Assembly: GCA_023078555.1 (NCBI GenBank)
Contig: CM041199.1
Location: 3,777,815-3,841,814 of the forward strand
Direction: 5' to 3'
DNA: 64,000 nucleotides
Origin: Ulva prolifera
Lineage: Eukaryota > Chlorophyta > Ulvophyceae > Ulvales > Ulvaceae
The stretch's first letter is position 1. The number at the start of each line of letters is the position of its first letter. Of the stretch, positions 35,501-47,209 are shown in pieces. A model generated the notes under the pieces. The model ran no database searches. It was given only the letters and a program-made list of their open reading frames with translations, and was not told the DNA's origin. A program made the position numbers and the translations under genes.

Positions 35501-37703
35501 CTCGAATCGCTGTCGATGAACGCGCTCTTCAACGACTTCGCCCTGGTGCGCCTGCACCGCTGCGGAGTGTCAGCCTGCCGAGAGCGCGCCTGCTGCGTAC
35601 AATCGAGCCTGCTGCTGCTGCTTTGAGCGCTGTTCTCTTCTGTGTCTGGCTCTGTTTCTTGAGCGACTCGAGCAGTCCGGACCCCTGAGACATCTAGGCT
35701 TGTGGAGCACTGCAACGCCGGATCGGGTCGGCACCTATGTTCATGCAGAGTATGTTCACGGTGCCCCTGAGCGCCTGTCCGCTGTGAGCGCCTTGCAACT
35801 GTCTTCGGAGAGTAGCTGAGCCTGCCGCTATGTTTTTCTTGTCCTTGTTCTTGATCGAGCTTCCAAAGCAGGCCGGGGTGCTGAGACCTGCAGCCTTGTG
35901 AGGATGTGCAATACCACACTCGGTAGGCGCTTGGATCACGCACTGTAGATGTGTCCGGCGTGTAGTTTACATGTTTTACAGCACAATCACTCGCGGCGGA
36001 GCGACGCAGACTCGACTCTGTCCGCCCCGCGTGCTGCGCGTGACGGCCGCTGTGCCGGTGCAGCCGATGAACATCTGGAGCTGCGGGCTGCTCATCATGC
36101 GGGAGTCGAACTCGTTCGACGACGGCAACGTGCGGCAGCTGTGGGACCTCCTCTGCAAGGACGAGATCGAGGCGGTGTACCAGGCCGGCGGCTCGACGGC
36201 CGACGCGCTGCGGGCGCTGTGCAGCCAGATCATCGACCTCGCCGGTGCCCTCGGCGCAACTCCCTGGTGGGCCCCCTTCCCCTTCATCTGCACACCCGCT
36301 AGTGCACTTCTGTGACTGCATTGGAATCGCGTGATGTTGCTGGGTTTCCACACCCGTCTCCACCTCCTTGTCGCCGTCCCCGTCGGTGTAAGCATTTCTC
36401 CAGCGTCACAGGCTGCTGTCTGAGCCGTCTGAGGCTGCTAGGCCGTTGCAGTCACGCACGATGAACATGTGCATGCGCATTTGTCATGCATGCGCATGAG
36501 CACCTCGATTGGGCTTCCCTTGGATGGGCCAGAGTCCCTCACCTCAGCCGCCGCCGCGCTGTAACGCCGCCGCCTGTCACGCTGATTCGAGACGACTCAT
36601 CAAGCAGACCGCAATATCCGAAAGCGATTTGAATGGGTACTAACACCTCTTACATTTGCGTCTTGGCCAACTCACAGTCAGAACCAGCTGTTCCCGAATT
36701 GGTTGATCGAGGTGTAACTGTATCTCATGGCCAAGCGCACGCGCGCAAAGCGCAACTCATGCCAGCACACAGCTGTTAGTACCAATAACTTGTTAGGCAT
36801 GGGTGCAGGCTACACCTCCGCGTCATCGCGCTGCGGCTACTGCAAGTCGTCGCGGGGCACTGGGTCGCGCGGGACGCGCCGCCGGACGGCCCGGCCGCCG
36901 CCGCCAAGTGCCTCTGTGATGCGCTGCCGGACCAGCACCGCGCGCTCCTGCCGGCACTCGTCGACATCGTGCGCCAGCGCTCGCCGCTCGAGTCCGCGAC
37001 CGCGCAGCAGAGCCTCGTGCGCAACGAGGCCGCCTGGGAAACCGTGCTGCAGACGTGCCAGGTGCGCCCGGCCCCTGCCTCCGCACATGCATGGGGCCCA
37101 TGCATGTGTTAAAGTGTCGTGGCGAGCGCCTCGCCGTCGGTGTCGCGGCGAGCACTGCGGCCATGGGGAGCGCTCGCCTGTTGCTTGACCTGTCGGGAAG
37201 AAGCTGCGGCCTGAGCTGCAGACGGCGGCGCTGCTGCAAGGCGCTGTTGGCGACAACTATTATTTAAACAGTGTGCCTGCTTGCGATATTCGCGTATCTT
37301 GCGTGGGCGATGGCGATGCACTGTAGCTGCTCTGAGCCGGCAGGTTATACGTGTTGACCTGCAGAAGAGACGTGATGGTCACCGGCAATGCATGAATGCA
37401 CCGCATGTCAAGCAGGGCGAGTGCAGCCCTGTGGGCACCCATTCACGCACCACCGACGCCGCTGCATGCATGTAGCTGTACTTCCGCGCCGCGGTCGCGC
37501 GGTCCCAGGGCCTCGGCGGCGCGGAGGGCGATGGCGCGAGCCACGAGCTCGAGGCGCTGCTCGACGCGGTGCGCACGTTTGCGGTGGAGGCCGCGAAGCA
37601 CGCGCACCTCGCGGCCACGCAGCGCCGCTTCGACGACACCGCGCACGAGCTGCAGCGCCTCCTCAGCCAGCGCCGCCGCGCCGGCCACCTCCTGCGGCGC
37701 TAG
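26539..37703 (+). CDS. NUP155: Nucleoporin Nup155 (about 1350 aa, 15 exons)
   Basis: Exons: 26539-26667, 26907-27073, 27402-27576, 28017-28325, 28993-29422, 30017-30279, 30898-31574, 32023-32352, 33161-33314, 33763-34026, 34526-34780, 35330-35545, 36064-36266, 36809-37061, 37476-37703. All phases match and the sum is 4053 nt, close to human Nup155 (1391 aa). Family motifs run in order: DRAWASVDNTLYIW (plants AWASVDNSLFLW), YLLVVCTNVEVTLVGV, a WD-type propeller segment with GHIFLGATDGNVYQVQYG and RLLAVDNDRHFLYT, LHLVAVLSDGCRVYF, AMSNVGIVTFTRRRPLDVL, then the helical C-terminal solenoid. Nup155 is an inner-ring scaffold subunit of the nuclear pore complex. Ten of 14 donors are GTGCGC. Exons 1 and 9 have the least sequence support. 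A MITE lies in intron 6. Confidence 0.92.
29820..29845. repeat. Poly-C run
   Basis: A run of 26 C residues in NUP155 intron 5. The exact length is probably unstable in sequencing and replication. Confidence 0.85.
30526..30627 (+). mobile_element. hAT-type MITE, 102 bp (copy 2, best preserved)
   Basis: Perfect 12-bp terminal inverted repeats CAGTGTTGGGTC / GACCCAACACTG. They are flanked by an 8-bp duplication, ATGCTCGC (30518-30525) and ATGCTCGT (30628-30635), with one mismatch. An 8-bp target duplication and CAGTG ends are typical of hAT transposons. It carries no open frame, so it is non-autonomous. It sits in NUP155 intron 6, between exons ending at 30279 and starting at 30898. Confidence 0.88.
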
Positions 37704-38910
37704 GCCTCACGTCCCTGAGGCCTGCTGGTAGAAGTCCCTTCAACCAGCAGTAGGGTGTCCGGTGCGGCCGCAACAGGGCCCGCGTGTAGCCACCATAGCC
37801 ACTATATCCTTCCCCCACTGCGCAACCGGCACTTCTGTGGGGGGGGGGGGGGGGGGGGAGTCCCAGGGATGTGGCTCACAATCATCCGGCGGAGTCCCGG
37901 TGCCATCGCGGCTGTGGAGATGGCTCTTGTCCCGTCCGTCCACACTTCCGACGTACATCGGTTTCTGTCCTGCTGTATGACGGGCTCCAGTGAGCGAATC
38001 GGCAGCGAGGCTGCCGCTGCAATGCGGCATGAAGCCACAGCCGCTTGGAGACGCTGGATTCTTGTGCCGCTGCAGCGATAGGGTGCACACGGCCAACGCT
38101 GTGCCCGTGCAGGCAGGGGTACGCAGTGTAAGCGCGAGTCGTATGCATGAGGGGAGAGCATGCATACGCAGCCTCCTCGAAGATCTAGTTACGGAGAAAA
38201 TACCTGGGGCTGGGGGGGCAAGGCAGGGCCAGCTTAATCGGGCCATGTGTGACATGGCCTGTGGCTGTGGCCATCCTGGGTGGTTTGCATGCGCACACTT
38301 CGTGCATGGCTGTGGCAGTCTTTGTTGTGGCGATGTGTGGCCGCTAGTGATACAGTTGAGTCTCGCACGTTTCATTGTATTTGCTGCACCAAGTGGACGG
38401 GTGCAATACAAGACTGTGCTGCAAGTAGGATGTGGCCTGCACGGCTGAACTGTTCATAGCCTGTGGCCTGAACGGCTGGATGGTGCACATGGAGTCCCAG
38501 ATGCAGAACTGAAACCGTTCATGTTGACAATCAGGTGTTCTTACGAACCTCTGTCTCTGAAGATCTAATGCTGCAAGACCGCGAACGCTCACTGCATGTG
38601 GTGAAGCAGGCGGGCTGTTGCCAGTCAGGCAAGCAGCCGTTGTCACAATCTGGTATGTGGCTGTACATTGCGGCGCCTCTATGCCCAAATCACACTCTCC
38701 GACAACTTCATGGCTCATCAACTGAACTTCAATTGCTGGTCCCTTTTCCACACTACTGTACATCCGCTGACCGCAGCAAAAATGCAAAAAATACGTACAC
38801 AATTGAAATGTAAAAATTGAGGAGACTGGTTTGACGTTTTGAAGTTCTTCAGTGTGACGCCCCGAAGCACAGATCGAGGTCTGCCACATTATTCCCTTGC
38901 TGTGACAGCC
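37704..38910. other. Intergenic, with a 20-bp poly-G run
   Basis: Downstream of NUP155. G residues run from 37839 to 37858. No conserved frame on either strand. A minus-strand frame at 38344-38889 has no recognisable motif and irregular composition; I do not call it. Confidence 0.4.
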
Positions 38911-40583
38911 ATGGCCGGCAACAATGATTCAGGACTTTCCAGGGCCGCCACCAAAGGGGGATTCACAACCTTCCATGCCTGCAAGACAGAAGCGTGCGCT
39001 ATGACTGGCAGGAGACAGGTGAGCAATGATAACGATCCCGTGGGTTCTCGAATGTCACACAGGCAAACGCATTCAGCAAGGGCACAGACTCTACTTCCTG
39101 AACATGATGTGAGTCCCTTACACTGGCACAGGCAGACAGTGCAGGCATCTTCTGTGCAGCATAAGCAGATACATTATCCTTGAGCTTTCTAAACGACCGC
39201 TGAAATGTTTAATTGCGTCAGCGCACAGACCATGGAGTGAAGCTTCGGTATTCCCATCACACAGCTGCGGATTCTGCGCTAGACGATCGTCAGTGTCGCA
39301 CCAAAATCTGCAACAATTTTATTAGCCTGGGTGATGTATATTTCCCAGGATTCTGTGCTTGCTTCAGTGGCCTGGTGTGCGAGTTCCATCGCACTTGTTG
39401 CTGTGTTTTGCTCCTGTTGCTGTGCTGACTTGGCAGGCACAACCTGCTGGGCAACTTCTGCGCCGGACAGCACTACATTGGTTTTTGATTCAGCCATCGA
39501 CCTGATAGTTCTGGCTTTCAACGACCCCTTCAGTATGGATCTGATCGCCGGTTGCCGTTCTCGTCAATGCGTCGGTCCTACACCAGCGCGCTGCAGCGTG
39601 AGGAACTGCTCCACATAATGCGCTCGGCGCTTTGGCCGATGGATGGCAGTGGCAACGCTATGTATGCTGGTTGTGTCCTGATGAACACAACTCGGGCACG
39701 TTTGGGGGCAAATTCAGAGAGCATATATTCGCTGGCCGGCATCGGCATGCTCTTACGTACCTCGCGGAATGCAAACTGCTGATGAAGAAGCGCTTCATTT
39801 CGGCAATTCACGAAAGGTATATATCACTCTGTGTGACTGTCAGCCATCACATCTGGATCTACAAGCCACGGTGAACATTTGGGCTGGTGCTACACGTGCC
39901 GCGAGCACTGCAACCGGCGCTTGCTTGCCCTTGGGAATCGAGTAGCAATTTCACATGCCGTCAAATGTTAATTTATGTAAGACTTTGACTTGGTGACCTT
40001 TGGTCTTGCTGACTCTTTGCGGGGCCAAACAAGGACTTCCATGCTTTGGCTCAAACTTTCACACCAGCGAGGCAATTGCCTTGCGAGACACCGCAGTCAA
40101 CGCGTGACGATAAATCACTTGCGCGACGTGAAGCGTAAACACTTGTACACAGAAGATGGGTGCGTCACACCTGCCGAATCACTTCACCTGCCTTTGACTC
40201 GCGAAATCGTCGAGGCTTCAATGCTTGCGATCAGTGATCTGTCAGACCATCTGATTATCAAGCTGCTACGTTGCACCATTATGTACTGCTCGCTGCGGCA
40301 TGAACCGGCGACGACACGCTCGACGCATCCCAGACAGCCGCGCAATTCCTTGCCACGCCAGCATTCATCTCTCGTTATCGCCGACAGCCACGCCATCGAT
40401 TCCCTCAAGTGGACGCCGGGCAAGTCAGAGGCACAACACGAGGCGCGTGTCTGTTGGCCGGATCATTTTCACTGCAATGCTCCTATTGGGCTCGTGCACC
40501 GCCCCGTCGGAACGCCAAACGCAGGAGCACGGCAATGTGTCCCAAAGATCAGGAAAAGGCTCGGCATGTGCTGTCAGGGCTGA
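38911..40583 (+). CDS. Hypothetical protein with a U1/matrin-like C2H2 zinc finger (tentative model)
   Basis: Three exons join in phase: 38911-39018 (MAGNNDSGLSRAATKGG, donor GTGAGC), 39650-39816 and 40097-40583, giving 253 residues. The middle exon encodes CWLCPDEH, then FREHIFAGRHRHALTYL, i.e. C-X2-C-X15-H-X5-H, the spacing style of U1-C and matrin-type fingers, which bind RNA or double-stranded RNA. The last exon has LRDVKRKHLYTED and an acidic helical stretch (REIVEASMLAISDLSDHLII), then a basic low-complexity tail. The large first intron also contains a competing frame at 39552-39650 (SYTSALQREELLHIM), so an exon may be missing. Family not recognised. Confidence 0.4.
39279..39497 (-). 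CDS. Small Ala/Gln-rich open frame (72 aa), uncertain
   Basis: Begins MAESKTNVVLSGAEVAQQVV and ends KIVADFGATLTIV. It is free of rare residues and strongly helical, unlike random frames nearby. It overlaps, on the opposite strand, the long first intron of the tentative gene 38911-40583. It could be a separate small gene, an exon of a minus-strand gene, or chance. Confidence 0.3.
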   Translation of the reverse strand: MAESKTNVVLSGAEVAQQVVPAKSAQQQEQNTATSAMELAHQATEASTESWEIYITQANKIVADFGATLTIV

Positions 40584-41927
40584 GAGTCACTGAGTCATTT
40601 TGGAAGCGTCATTGGGCGCCCATGGTCTCGCCTGCTCTGCCATCGGTCCTGCCACCTCCGCTGCTGTACGAAACCTGAACGGCCTGTGTTGTGGTGACCC
40701 CGGCCGCTTGCTGCAGTACTTCAGCTTCGGAATTCTGCATAAAACTGTGCAGTCAACTGTGATGTTCTGATTGTGTCCTTGCCCGGGGTGAGTGCAACCT
40801 AAACTTCTGTCAGACACGGTGGCTCGCAGAGCAGCAGCAAGAGCACTTGCAGACCGCCCTGGAGCCAGCACAATTCGGTCTTGGTGCAGCAGCCTAGCCG
40901 CAGCTGCTCATATTCCCGAATGAACGTCTGCTCTGATAGCCATCGATATCGTCAGTTTGGGGATCTGGTGTGCACCATGTCGATCTATGTGCTCTTTCCC
41001 CACTCGATGACACAGGTCGACACGATGTCGTTTGACAGCCCCATGATCCCAGCCAACACAACAGATTGATACGATGGCTGTGTATGACGTAGGTTGACAT
41101 GTATGATCATGTGGACGAAAAGCCACTCACTCGGTATCTGTCCGATGGAGTGCATCTTCACGTCAATTGAGTGGAGCGGAGTGAAAACCTTCACTCCAAC
41201 ATGGCGCATCACATCCATCAGCTCACCAGTGGATGGATTCGCAAACAGCCTGAGACCTGACCCATGTATTCAAGCACTTTCATCTTTAGAGCGCCGATCA
41301 CTGACGGGATTCATCGGCCTGTTCACACAGCCCGGGCTGAAAAGCAATCCAGTGCGAGGATAGTTTCATGTTGCTTGCAGAATGAATTCGAGTTGCAGCA
41401 CTATGGATGTCTGTGTTCCAATCGCTGACATGTGCTGCCCTTCTCCAGAGCATCATTGACCTGTCTTGACATGAATTGCAGGAAACGCCGTTCCTGGAGT
41501 CTGGCGCGTGCCACGCAGTGTGGCCACACGGCATGTGTGATGATCATCCAGGCTAATCGCCGTGGCTCTGGCCAGAGCATCCCACTGAGTTGCTCACCTC
41601 TGCAAAGCTGCTCTCGTGACGTGTGTGTGAGGGATGTCCCCCCCTGTTGCGTGTGTGCCTCGGCGCATGCATGTAGCGATCGAGGCTTTACTTGCCAGTG
41701 GCGGCGCCGGATCTGCTCCATTCAACCTCAGCAGGTGCAGAACTGACCCTTGCCATCCGGCCGTGTCCATAGCGTGGTCCACGCTGCCGCGCAGCGCTGC
41801 CGTGGGTGTGAGTGACCCCCCTCTGAGCCCCATTCCAGGGCATCATATGATAATATTATGAGGTGGCCATCCGTATACAAGCGAATTAAAGCGAAGTACA
41901 GCTGGGCCCCGCGGCTACATTAGGTGC
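40584..41927. other. Intergenic, no supported gene
   Basis: A minus-strand frame near 40985-41218 (VFTPLHSIDVKMHSIGQIPS) looks mildly protein-like but has no partner exon or known motif. Remaining sequence shows nothing. Confidence 0.3.
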
Positions 41928-42512
41928 ATGGAGCAGCACATGGCACCCATACATACATACATGGCGGCGGCAGCGGTGCCGGGTGGCCGGGCTCCGGCGG
42001 GGCCTGGGGAGCAGGCCGCTGCCGCGCAGGCGCCCGCGCTGGCGCAGGTGTTCAGGGCGGTGGCCCAGGAGAAACTGGGGGACATCATGTTCATGCCGCC
42101 GGGTGACGCTTTGTGCATAGGGGATGTGTCGGTTGTGAACCCCTGTGGTGGTACCTATTGCGGCCGAGCAGCCCGGGAGGATGGGGGTGCTGCGGAGACA
42201 CGGGACGTGCAGAAACGCAATGATTATCGTTTTTACGACCCTGATGCATACAGTTTTGTGCCGTTATCGCATGAGACTCATGGTCGCTTGGGACAGCCTG
42301 CCATGAATCACTTGAATCGGCTGGCGGAGGTTGCGTCTCGGTGTGGTAAGGTGAACCGTGCTTTGTTTGTGACGAATGCTCTGCGCCGGTTGAGTGTGGC
42401 GTTGTGCAAGGGGAATGCTCTTGTGCTCCGTGCGGGGCTTCAATCTTTGGCTGGCATCACCGGCAGGGCTGTGGTACGTGTTCGTGCCCGGCCTAGTACC
42501 ATGACTGCGTGA
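41928..42512 (+). mobile_element. 5'-truncated LINE-like retroelement, C-terminal nuclease-like domain (194 aa)
   Basis: The frame carries GDIMFMPPGD, IGDVSVVNP, AAETRDVQKRNDYRF, FVPLSHETHGRLGQPAM and ALRRLSVALCKGNALV. This order (acidic residue before a VxxP strand, then E-x-x-x-x-K-R-x-x-Y, then FVPL...E..GR) is the C-terminal part of many retrotransposon polyproteins. There it follows the reverse transcriptase and looks like a PD-(D/E)xK nuclease remnant. No reverse transcriptase lies upstream, so the copy is 5'-truncated, as LINE insertions usually are. The first 45 residues are Ala/Pro/Gly-rich and include a CATA tetranucleotide run. Confidence 0.6.
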
Positions 42513-42533
42513 GTGGATTTGCGTGTGAATTCC

Positions 42534-42706
42534 TAGCAATGGCTTGATGCCCGGCCTCTGTCCTTTGTAACTACATACATGGCACTCCTAGCAATGGCTC
42601 GATGCCCGGCCTCTGTCCTTTGTAACTACATACATGGCACTCTGTCCTTTGTAACTACATACATGGCACTCTTTGTAACTACATACATGGCACTCGAGTG
42701 CCATGT
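42534..42706 (+). repeat. LINE-like 3' end: tandem TGTAA modules and a 22-bp palindrome
   Basis: Progressively shorter units containing CTTTGTAACTACATACATGG repeat four times, with TGTAA at 42566, 42621, 42650 and 42674. TGTAA is the usual polyadenylation signal of chlorophyte green algae. The last unit ends in a perfect palindrome, 42685-42706 (ACATGGCACTC and its complement). A diverged relative lies at about 51190-51310 (CCCGGCCTCTGTCCGCTGTA). Confidence 0.6.
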
Positions 42707-42872
42707 GCTGATCTACCTAAATTACCTAGGTGATTACGCCCATGCAAGGCGGTCCGCTTCGCTTGGCCCTGCTGGCCCTGCGGCGCTCCAGCTGTAGCCT
42801 CCGTCATGGCGTAGGGGGATGAGATATCTCCAGCTGTGCAGCTGCACTGGCATGCATGTGCAGCCGATATCG

Positions 42873-42873
<1 letters not shown>

Positions 42874-42905
<32 letters not shown>
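42874..42905. repeat. TA dinucleotide microsatellite
   Basis: About 15-16 TA units upstream of the first membrane-protein gene. No function inferred. Confidence 0.9.
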
Positions 42906-42907
<2 letters not shown>

Positions 42908-43452
42908 CTCGTAATTACAAGAGCTCTTAAGAGCTGTCACTCACTGAGTGGCACAAGATGATCATATGAACATATATTGGCAACCCGTACTAAACAAGCC
43001 GACATCAGTCGTGAGATGCGATGGTGGCAGCTGAGCTGGGTCCACGGCGACAGCAGGAACGACGATGCTGTCGCATAGGTGGCACACCAGCAGAGCGGTG
43101 GTACACACATGCATGGGGGAGTGTGGCGGGCACAACTTATGATAGCGGGATATCGCGGGAACGGCTAGCAGAGTCGGTCAGCCAGGCCTCACGAGAGCTC
43201 ACGGACATTCACACGTGGGGCAGACTTGCCATAAGGGCCGCAGTCTCCGAAAAGTATCGCTAACATGGCAAGATGTAACCAGGTGTATGTGTGCACATGC
43301 TGCGACAGATGTGTCCGTCGATGCTTTACACACCTTCGCTTCACATATCTGACAGTCGTTCAAATGATTGTGTCCTGACGCAGCCACACGCAAACTACAT
43401 GCTCCTCCAACTCACACCATCTCGCAGGTGCTAGGGATCGGACTTCGGCACA

Positions 43453-46332
43453 ATGGTCGTCGCTGTTGCAGCCAGTCTCTATGACTGGATGATGATCGCA
43501 TCCGTCATACTAGGATATATAGGTGGGCTTTTCATGCAAGTAAATTTCGCAAAGACCACCTAATCGAGCGTGCTGAATCGGTATGGATGTTGCAGACCAG
43601 TTTACGGACTTGTTGTTTGTCCTGACATCCAGATCCACATCGCGTGAAACAAGCACATTTGCCAGTATATTCATGTTATTCTTCGTCGTAGTCAGGACGG
43701 GCATGGCAGTGGCCCAAGGCCGGGGGCTAGTTGGGGCGTTGCTTGCGTTGACGGGGGCAGAGCTTGCAGTCAGGTGCGTGTGGTCACCGCTTGACGCTCA
43801 ATTAAGAGCGCTTATGCCCTAAATGTTGGCATGGAAGTATCGTTTGATACGCCCTTGCCACGAGAGCCGACGAGAGCCTCTGCAGGGGGTGGCAAGCATA
43901 CCGATCACGAGACAAGGATGCAATTGCCAGGTGGAAGGAAGTCGCAGACTTCATCAGCATCGAAAGTGTGCTCGAGGGCGTTCCTCTGGTCTTCCTGGCG
44001 ACTATATACATCTACCAGCTGACCGATCTGTGCCGCTTTGTGACATGCGATGCAGCTGCAATCAAACATGCCTTTCCCAGCTCCGTCCTGACGTTGCCCT
44101 CTGCACCGCCCATCTCCGAGGCTCAAGTGCTGGCCATCCACAGCCACGATCATCATTGCTCCCATCTGCCACTCACCAGTGACGGTTGGTTCACCCTTGA
44201 CCGTGACATCTTAAACACAACATTTGTGGACCGCAAAGCAGCTCCGTTGGAGAGAATCGTCGAGTTTGAGGTCACAGGTGAGTTCAGCAATGTGTGAATG
44301 GTGCCGTGCACCTCAGCCTGTGCCTGCGTGCCCCATGCCACAATCACTGCCATCATGCTGTACCTGCAAACCAGCGCCATGGCGCCCTATTCTCGAGCAC
44401 CCCAGGCATCCTACTCAGCATCCATTGTACATCCTGGGGTGGACCTGACAGCAGCATTGGGTCAACGGACCCGACTGAATAGGCTGTCCGGAACTTGACC
44501 GGTTCTCGGTACAAGACGACAGCTGCCCCCCCCACCCACAACAGTGGCTCTATTTTACACAACGGTGCCACTTGCACCAGGGCCGTAGAGCAGGCCAGGA
44601 GAAGCTGCAGAGTGCGGGGGGGCCACATGGCTACAATCCGCTGCCATGCCCTCGTATTCCATGTGCTGCCCCCTTGCTTGGAGAGCTCTATTGCCGTCAC
44701 AGGTCCACCGGTCGGCCTTCAACCTGCCGCCCTGCTCCGTCTACCTCCTGGTTCATGGTTGGTGCGCGAGACGGGGCTAGCGCACGCTGCCTCTCCGACA
44801 CAGTCCTTGTGACACCCAACACACTTTTCTCCGCACCACGGGCCCAATTGCAAGTGCGTCAGCCGCCCCCAGGCGGCAGCACGCCGCCCTGGACGTGTGC
44901 ACCAAGCCGCGCGCGCCATGCAGGGGCCGCCATGGAGCGCCTCACCGGGTCCTCAAGCCCGTCCTTCGCCTGCGTCGGCATCAATGCGCGGCACCCGGGG
45001 ACCTGGACCTCCCTCTCCCTCTCCCGCAGCGCCGCAGTGCCATCCCTCTCCATCCTCTGTGGCATCCTCTGCGCAGCCTACCACCTCAGCCGCACCTACT
45101 CCACCGACACCTCCACCTCCCTCTGGGCCCTCCCTCCGGACGCCTCCGCCGCGGGCTCTGCCATGGCCACCGCTGTTGACCCGCCGGAGTGCATTGCCGG
45201 AGCGGCAGCCGGCGTACGCCGGTCGAACGCGGGCGCGCGAGTGTTCCCGGAGGACAGCACGGGTCGGCAGTCCCGCCCGGGTGTGCGCCAGCGCGCGCTG
45301 GGAGCTCGGCCGCGGCTGCGGTTGCTTGCGGCGCACCACGGCGCCGCGTTTGCGTGCTTTGCGGTCGACATCGCCTTCAGCATCTGCCTGTGGATTGAGG
45401 TCGTGCATGCGGCGATCGTGGCGGTGCCGCACGTCTCGCTGCTGGCGGTGCAGCCGGTGGTGGTGCTGATCGTGGCAGGGGCGAAGGCGTGGCTCGTCGT
45501 CGGCCGGTTTGGGCGGCCGTGGCTAGCAGCGCTGGGGCAGGTGCGGCTGCAGTGCCTCGAGTTGGTGCCTGCTTGACATGTGGCCGTCCATGTGAACATC
45601 TGGATCAACCGACTGAACTGGTGTGGGGATGCGACAGCGCCAGCTGACGACGTCATCTCTGACAGATGCAGCACGGGGTGATCCACACCCGCAGACTTGG
45701 GCGGCACTTGTTGCAACTGTTTGCTTGGAGTTGTGAAGATGTTGGCCGAATTGCATGATCTTGGACCCAATGCCGCTTGGACCCAGTGCATGCAGCACCT
45801 CAGATGAATCAGGCAATTCAGTCCAGTTGGACCTGCTGACACGGCGCAGCAGTGATCACGACAGCAGCCTGGGCACGCCGCTCGGCAGACTTGCACACGG
45901 GGACGCTATCGAGCTCTGGTCTGTGTAGGCAGCTGTGTGGAGGTGCGTGCTATGCAGATGCTGTGGACGGTCACCCCGCTGCGCGTGACGAACCCGTGGA
46001 CGCTGCGTGTCGCGCCGCGCTGGGGCCGCCACGCCGCCGTCGCCGCCGGCATCATGGTCAACGGCCTGATGCTGGCCGGCGCCACTGCAGTCCCTGCCGC
46101 GATGTCCCGCGGCGGTGGCTACCCCTGGCGTATCTCCTGGCGGCCCCTGCTGGTGCTCTGGGTGCTGTACGCGATGCATGCGGCGCTGATGCGGCTGACG
46201 TTCTGGACGCACGCGCGAGTTGCTTTGGCCCCGGTAGAGGGCCCACACTCCGCTGCTGGGAAGTTTGAAGCGCAGGGTGTGGCTGAGGTGGAGATGGCGG
46301 CGCCAGCGGGCTCCGGAACGCTTGAGGAGTGA
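43453..46332 (+). CDS. Polytopic membrane protein, tandem copy 1 (543 aa); possible XK-related (XKR)-like
   Basis: Five exons: 43453-43522, 43596-43773, 43886-44277, 44924-45540, 45958-46332. About nine hydrophobic segments are visible: near residues 12-33, 44-62, 64-80, 110-128, 249-272, 353-373, 376-400, 444-464 and 479-500. Landmarks in order are LYDWMMI, DQFTDLLFV, SIESVLEGVPLVFLATIY, VPSLSILCGILCAAYHLSR and LRVTNPWTLRVAPRWGRHA. The order D..TDL, E..P..FL, then S.LS...AAYHLSR parallels XKR proteins (D..TDL, E..PQL, S.LSL...YHRALR), a family containing phospholipid scramblases. That is an inference. Between spans four and five lies an insert (129-205) with C132, C137, C174, the motif DGWFTL and sequon N193-T-T, so this face is probably lumenal or extracellular. 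Confidence 0.82.
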
Positions 46333-47209
46333 CTGAAGGGAGCGCGCCGGCGCCAGCTGTCCTGCGGGTCAGCGCCCCTCGCGGTGTGGGCGCCACGAGG
46401 GGGCCGAGCGGCGATGTGCTTCACCGCATCAATGGTGTGTGGGCACTTGAGTGAGTGGGGCCGTAATGGAGGTCCGGGGTAGCAACACTGTGGCGGGGTA
46501 GGAGAAGAGCTAGCACGCTGCATGTGGCTTAAATTTGATCCAGCTCGAGCTGAGGCTGTGTGGAAGGGTGACGTTGTTGAGTGGTAGCGGCGTTTGGTTC
46601 TCACTTATTCTCACAGCTGGGTGCGGGGGGTGTGAGTACGCACGCAACATGCACTTGGGTTCAGTTCACCGGAGCACGCACATGCATGCCGGGGCCCCGG
46701 TGCACATATGGTCACCGGAGCGCTGTGGGCCGGCCTCAGGCAGGAATGGCGTGGCACCGTGACATTAATTGAGAGCAGCGGACTGGATAGACTGATGACT
46801 GACTGCAGCGGCGCCACCAGCGCAGCTGGCAGACACGGAGCTGACGTTCGCTTATGCTCGCCTAGGCAGGCATAATGGCTACAGGTGATGTGGCCGTGAC
46901 GTCGGCCAAAGTGTCGCTTATGTTCATGACCATTTCCCACTGGTGTTGTTTGTGTGCCACAGGCAATGTGTTCGGGATGTATTGCATATCTGATCTAGCA
47001 ATTGTGTCCATCTCAGGCGCAATATTAATGGCTCAACGCAGCGTCGCTACGAGCTCTGTTTTCGCTCGGGGACATTCGATGACACATTGCTGCGGAAATG
47101 GATCAAGATTGACGAACATGCCATAATTTGTGCTCTTCATCGAACGCTCTTGAGCAGCAGCACGAAGTAGCAGCACGCAGACTGCAAACAATAGCTAGTT
47201 AGCGGAAGC
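46333..47209. other. Spacer between tandem copies 1 and 2
   Basis: Contains the 3' end of copy 1 and the promoter of copy 2. A frame at 46875-47126 is hydrophobic in places but has no counterpart in the other intercopy spacers. Confidence 0.35.

Noticed and set aside
44452..44545. Fourth MITE copy
   Set aside because: CAGCATTGGGTC and GGACCCGA resemble the family end, but the right end and target duplication are not convincing; another weak match near 45690-45800 was treated the same way.
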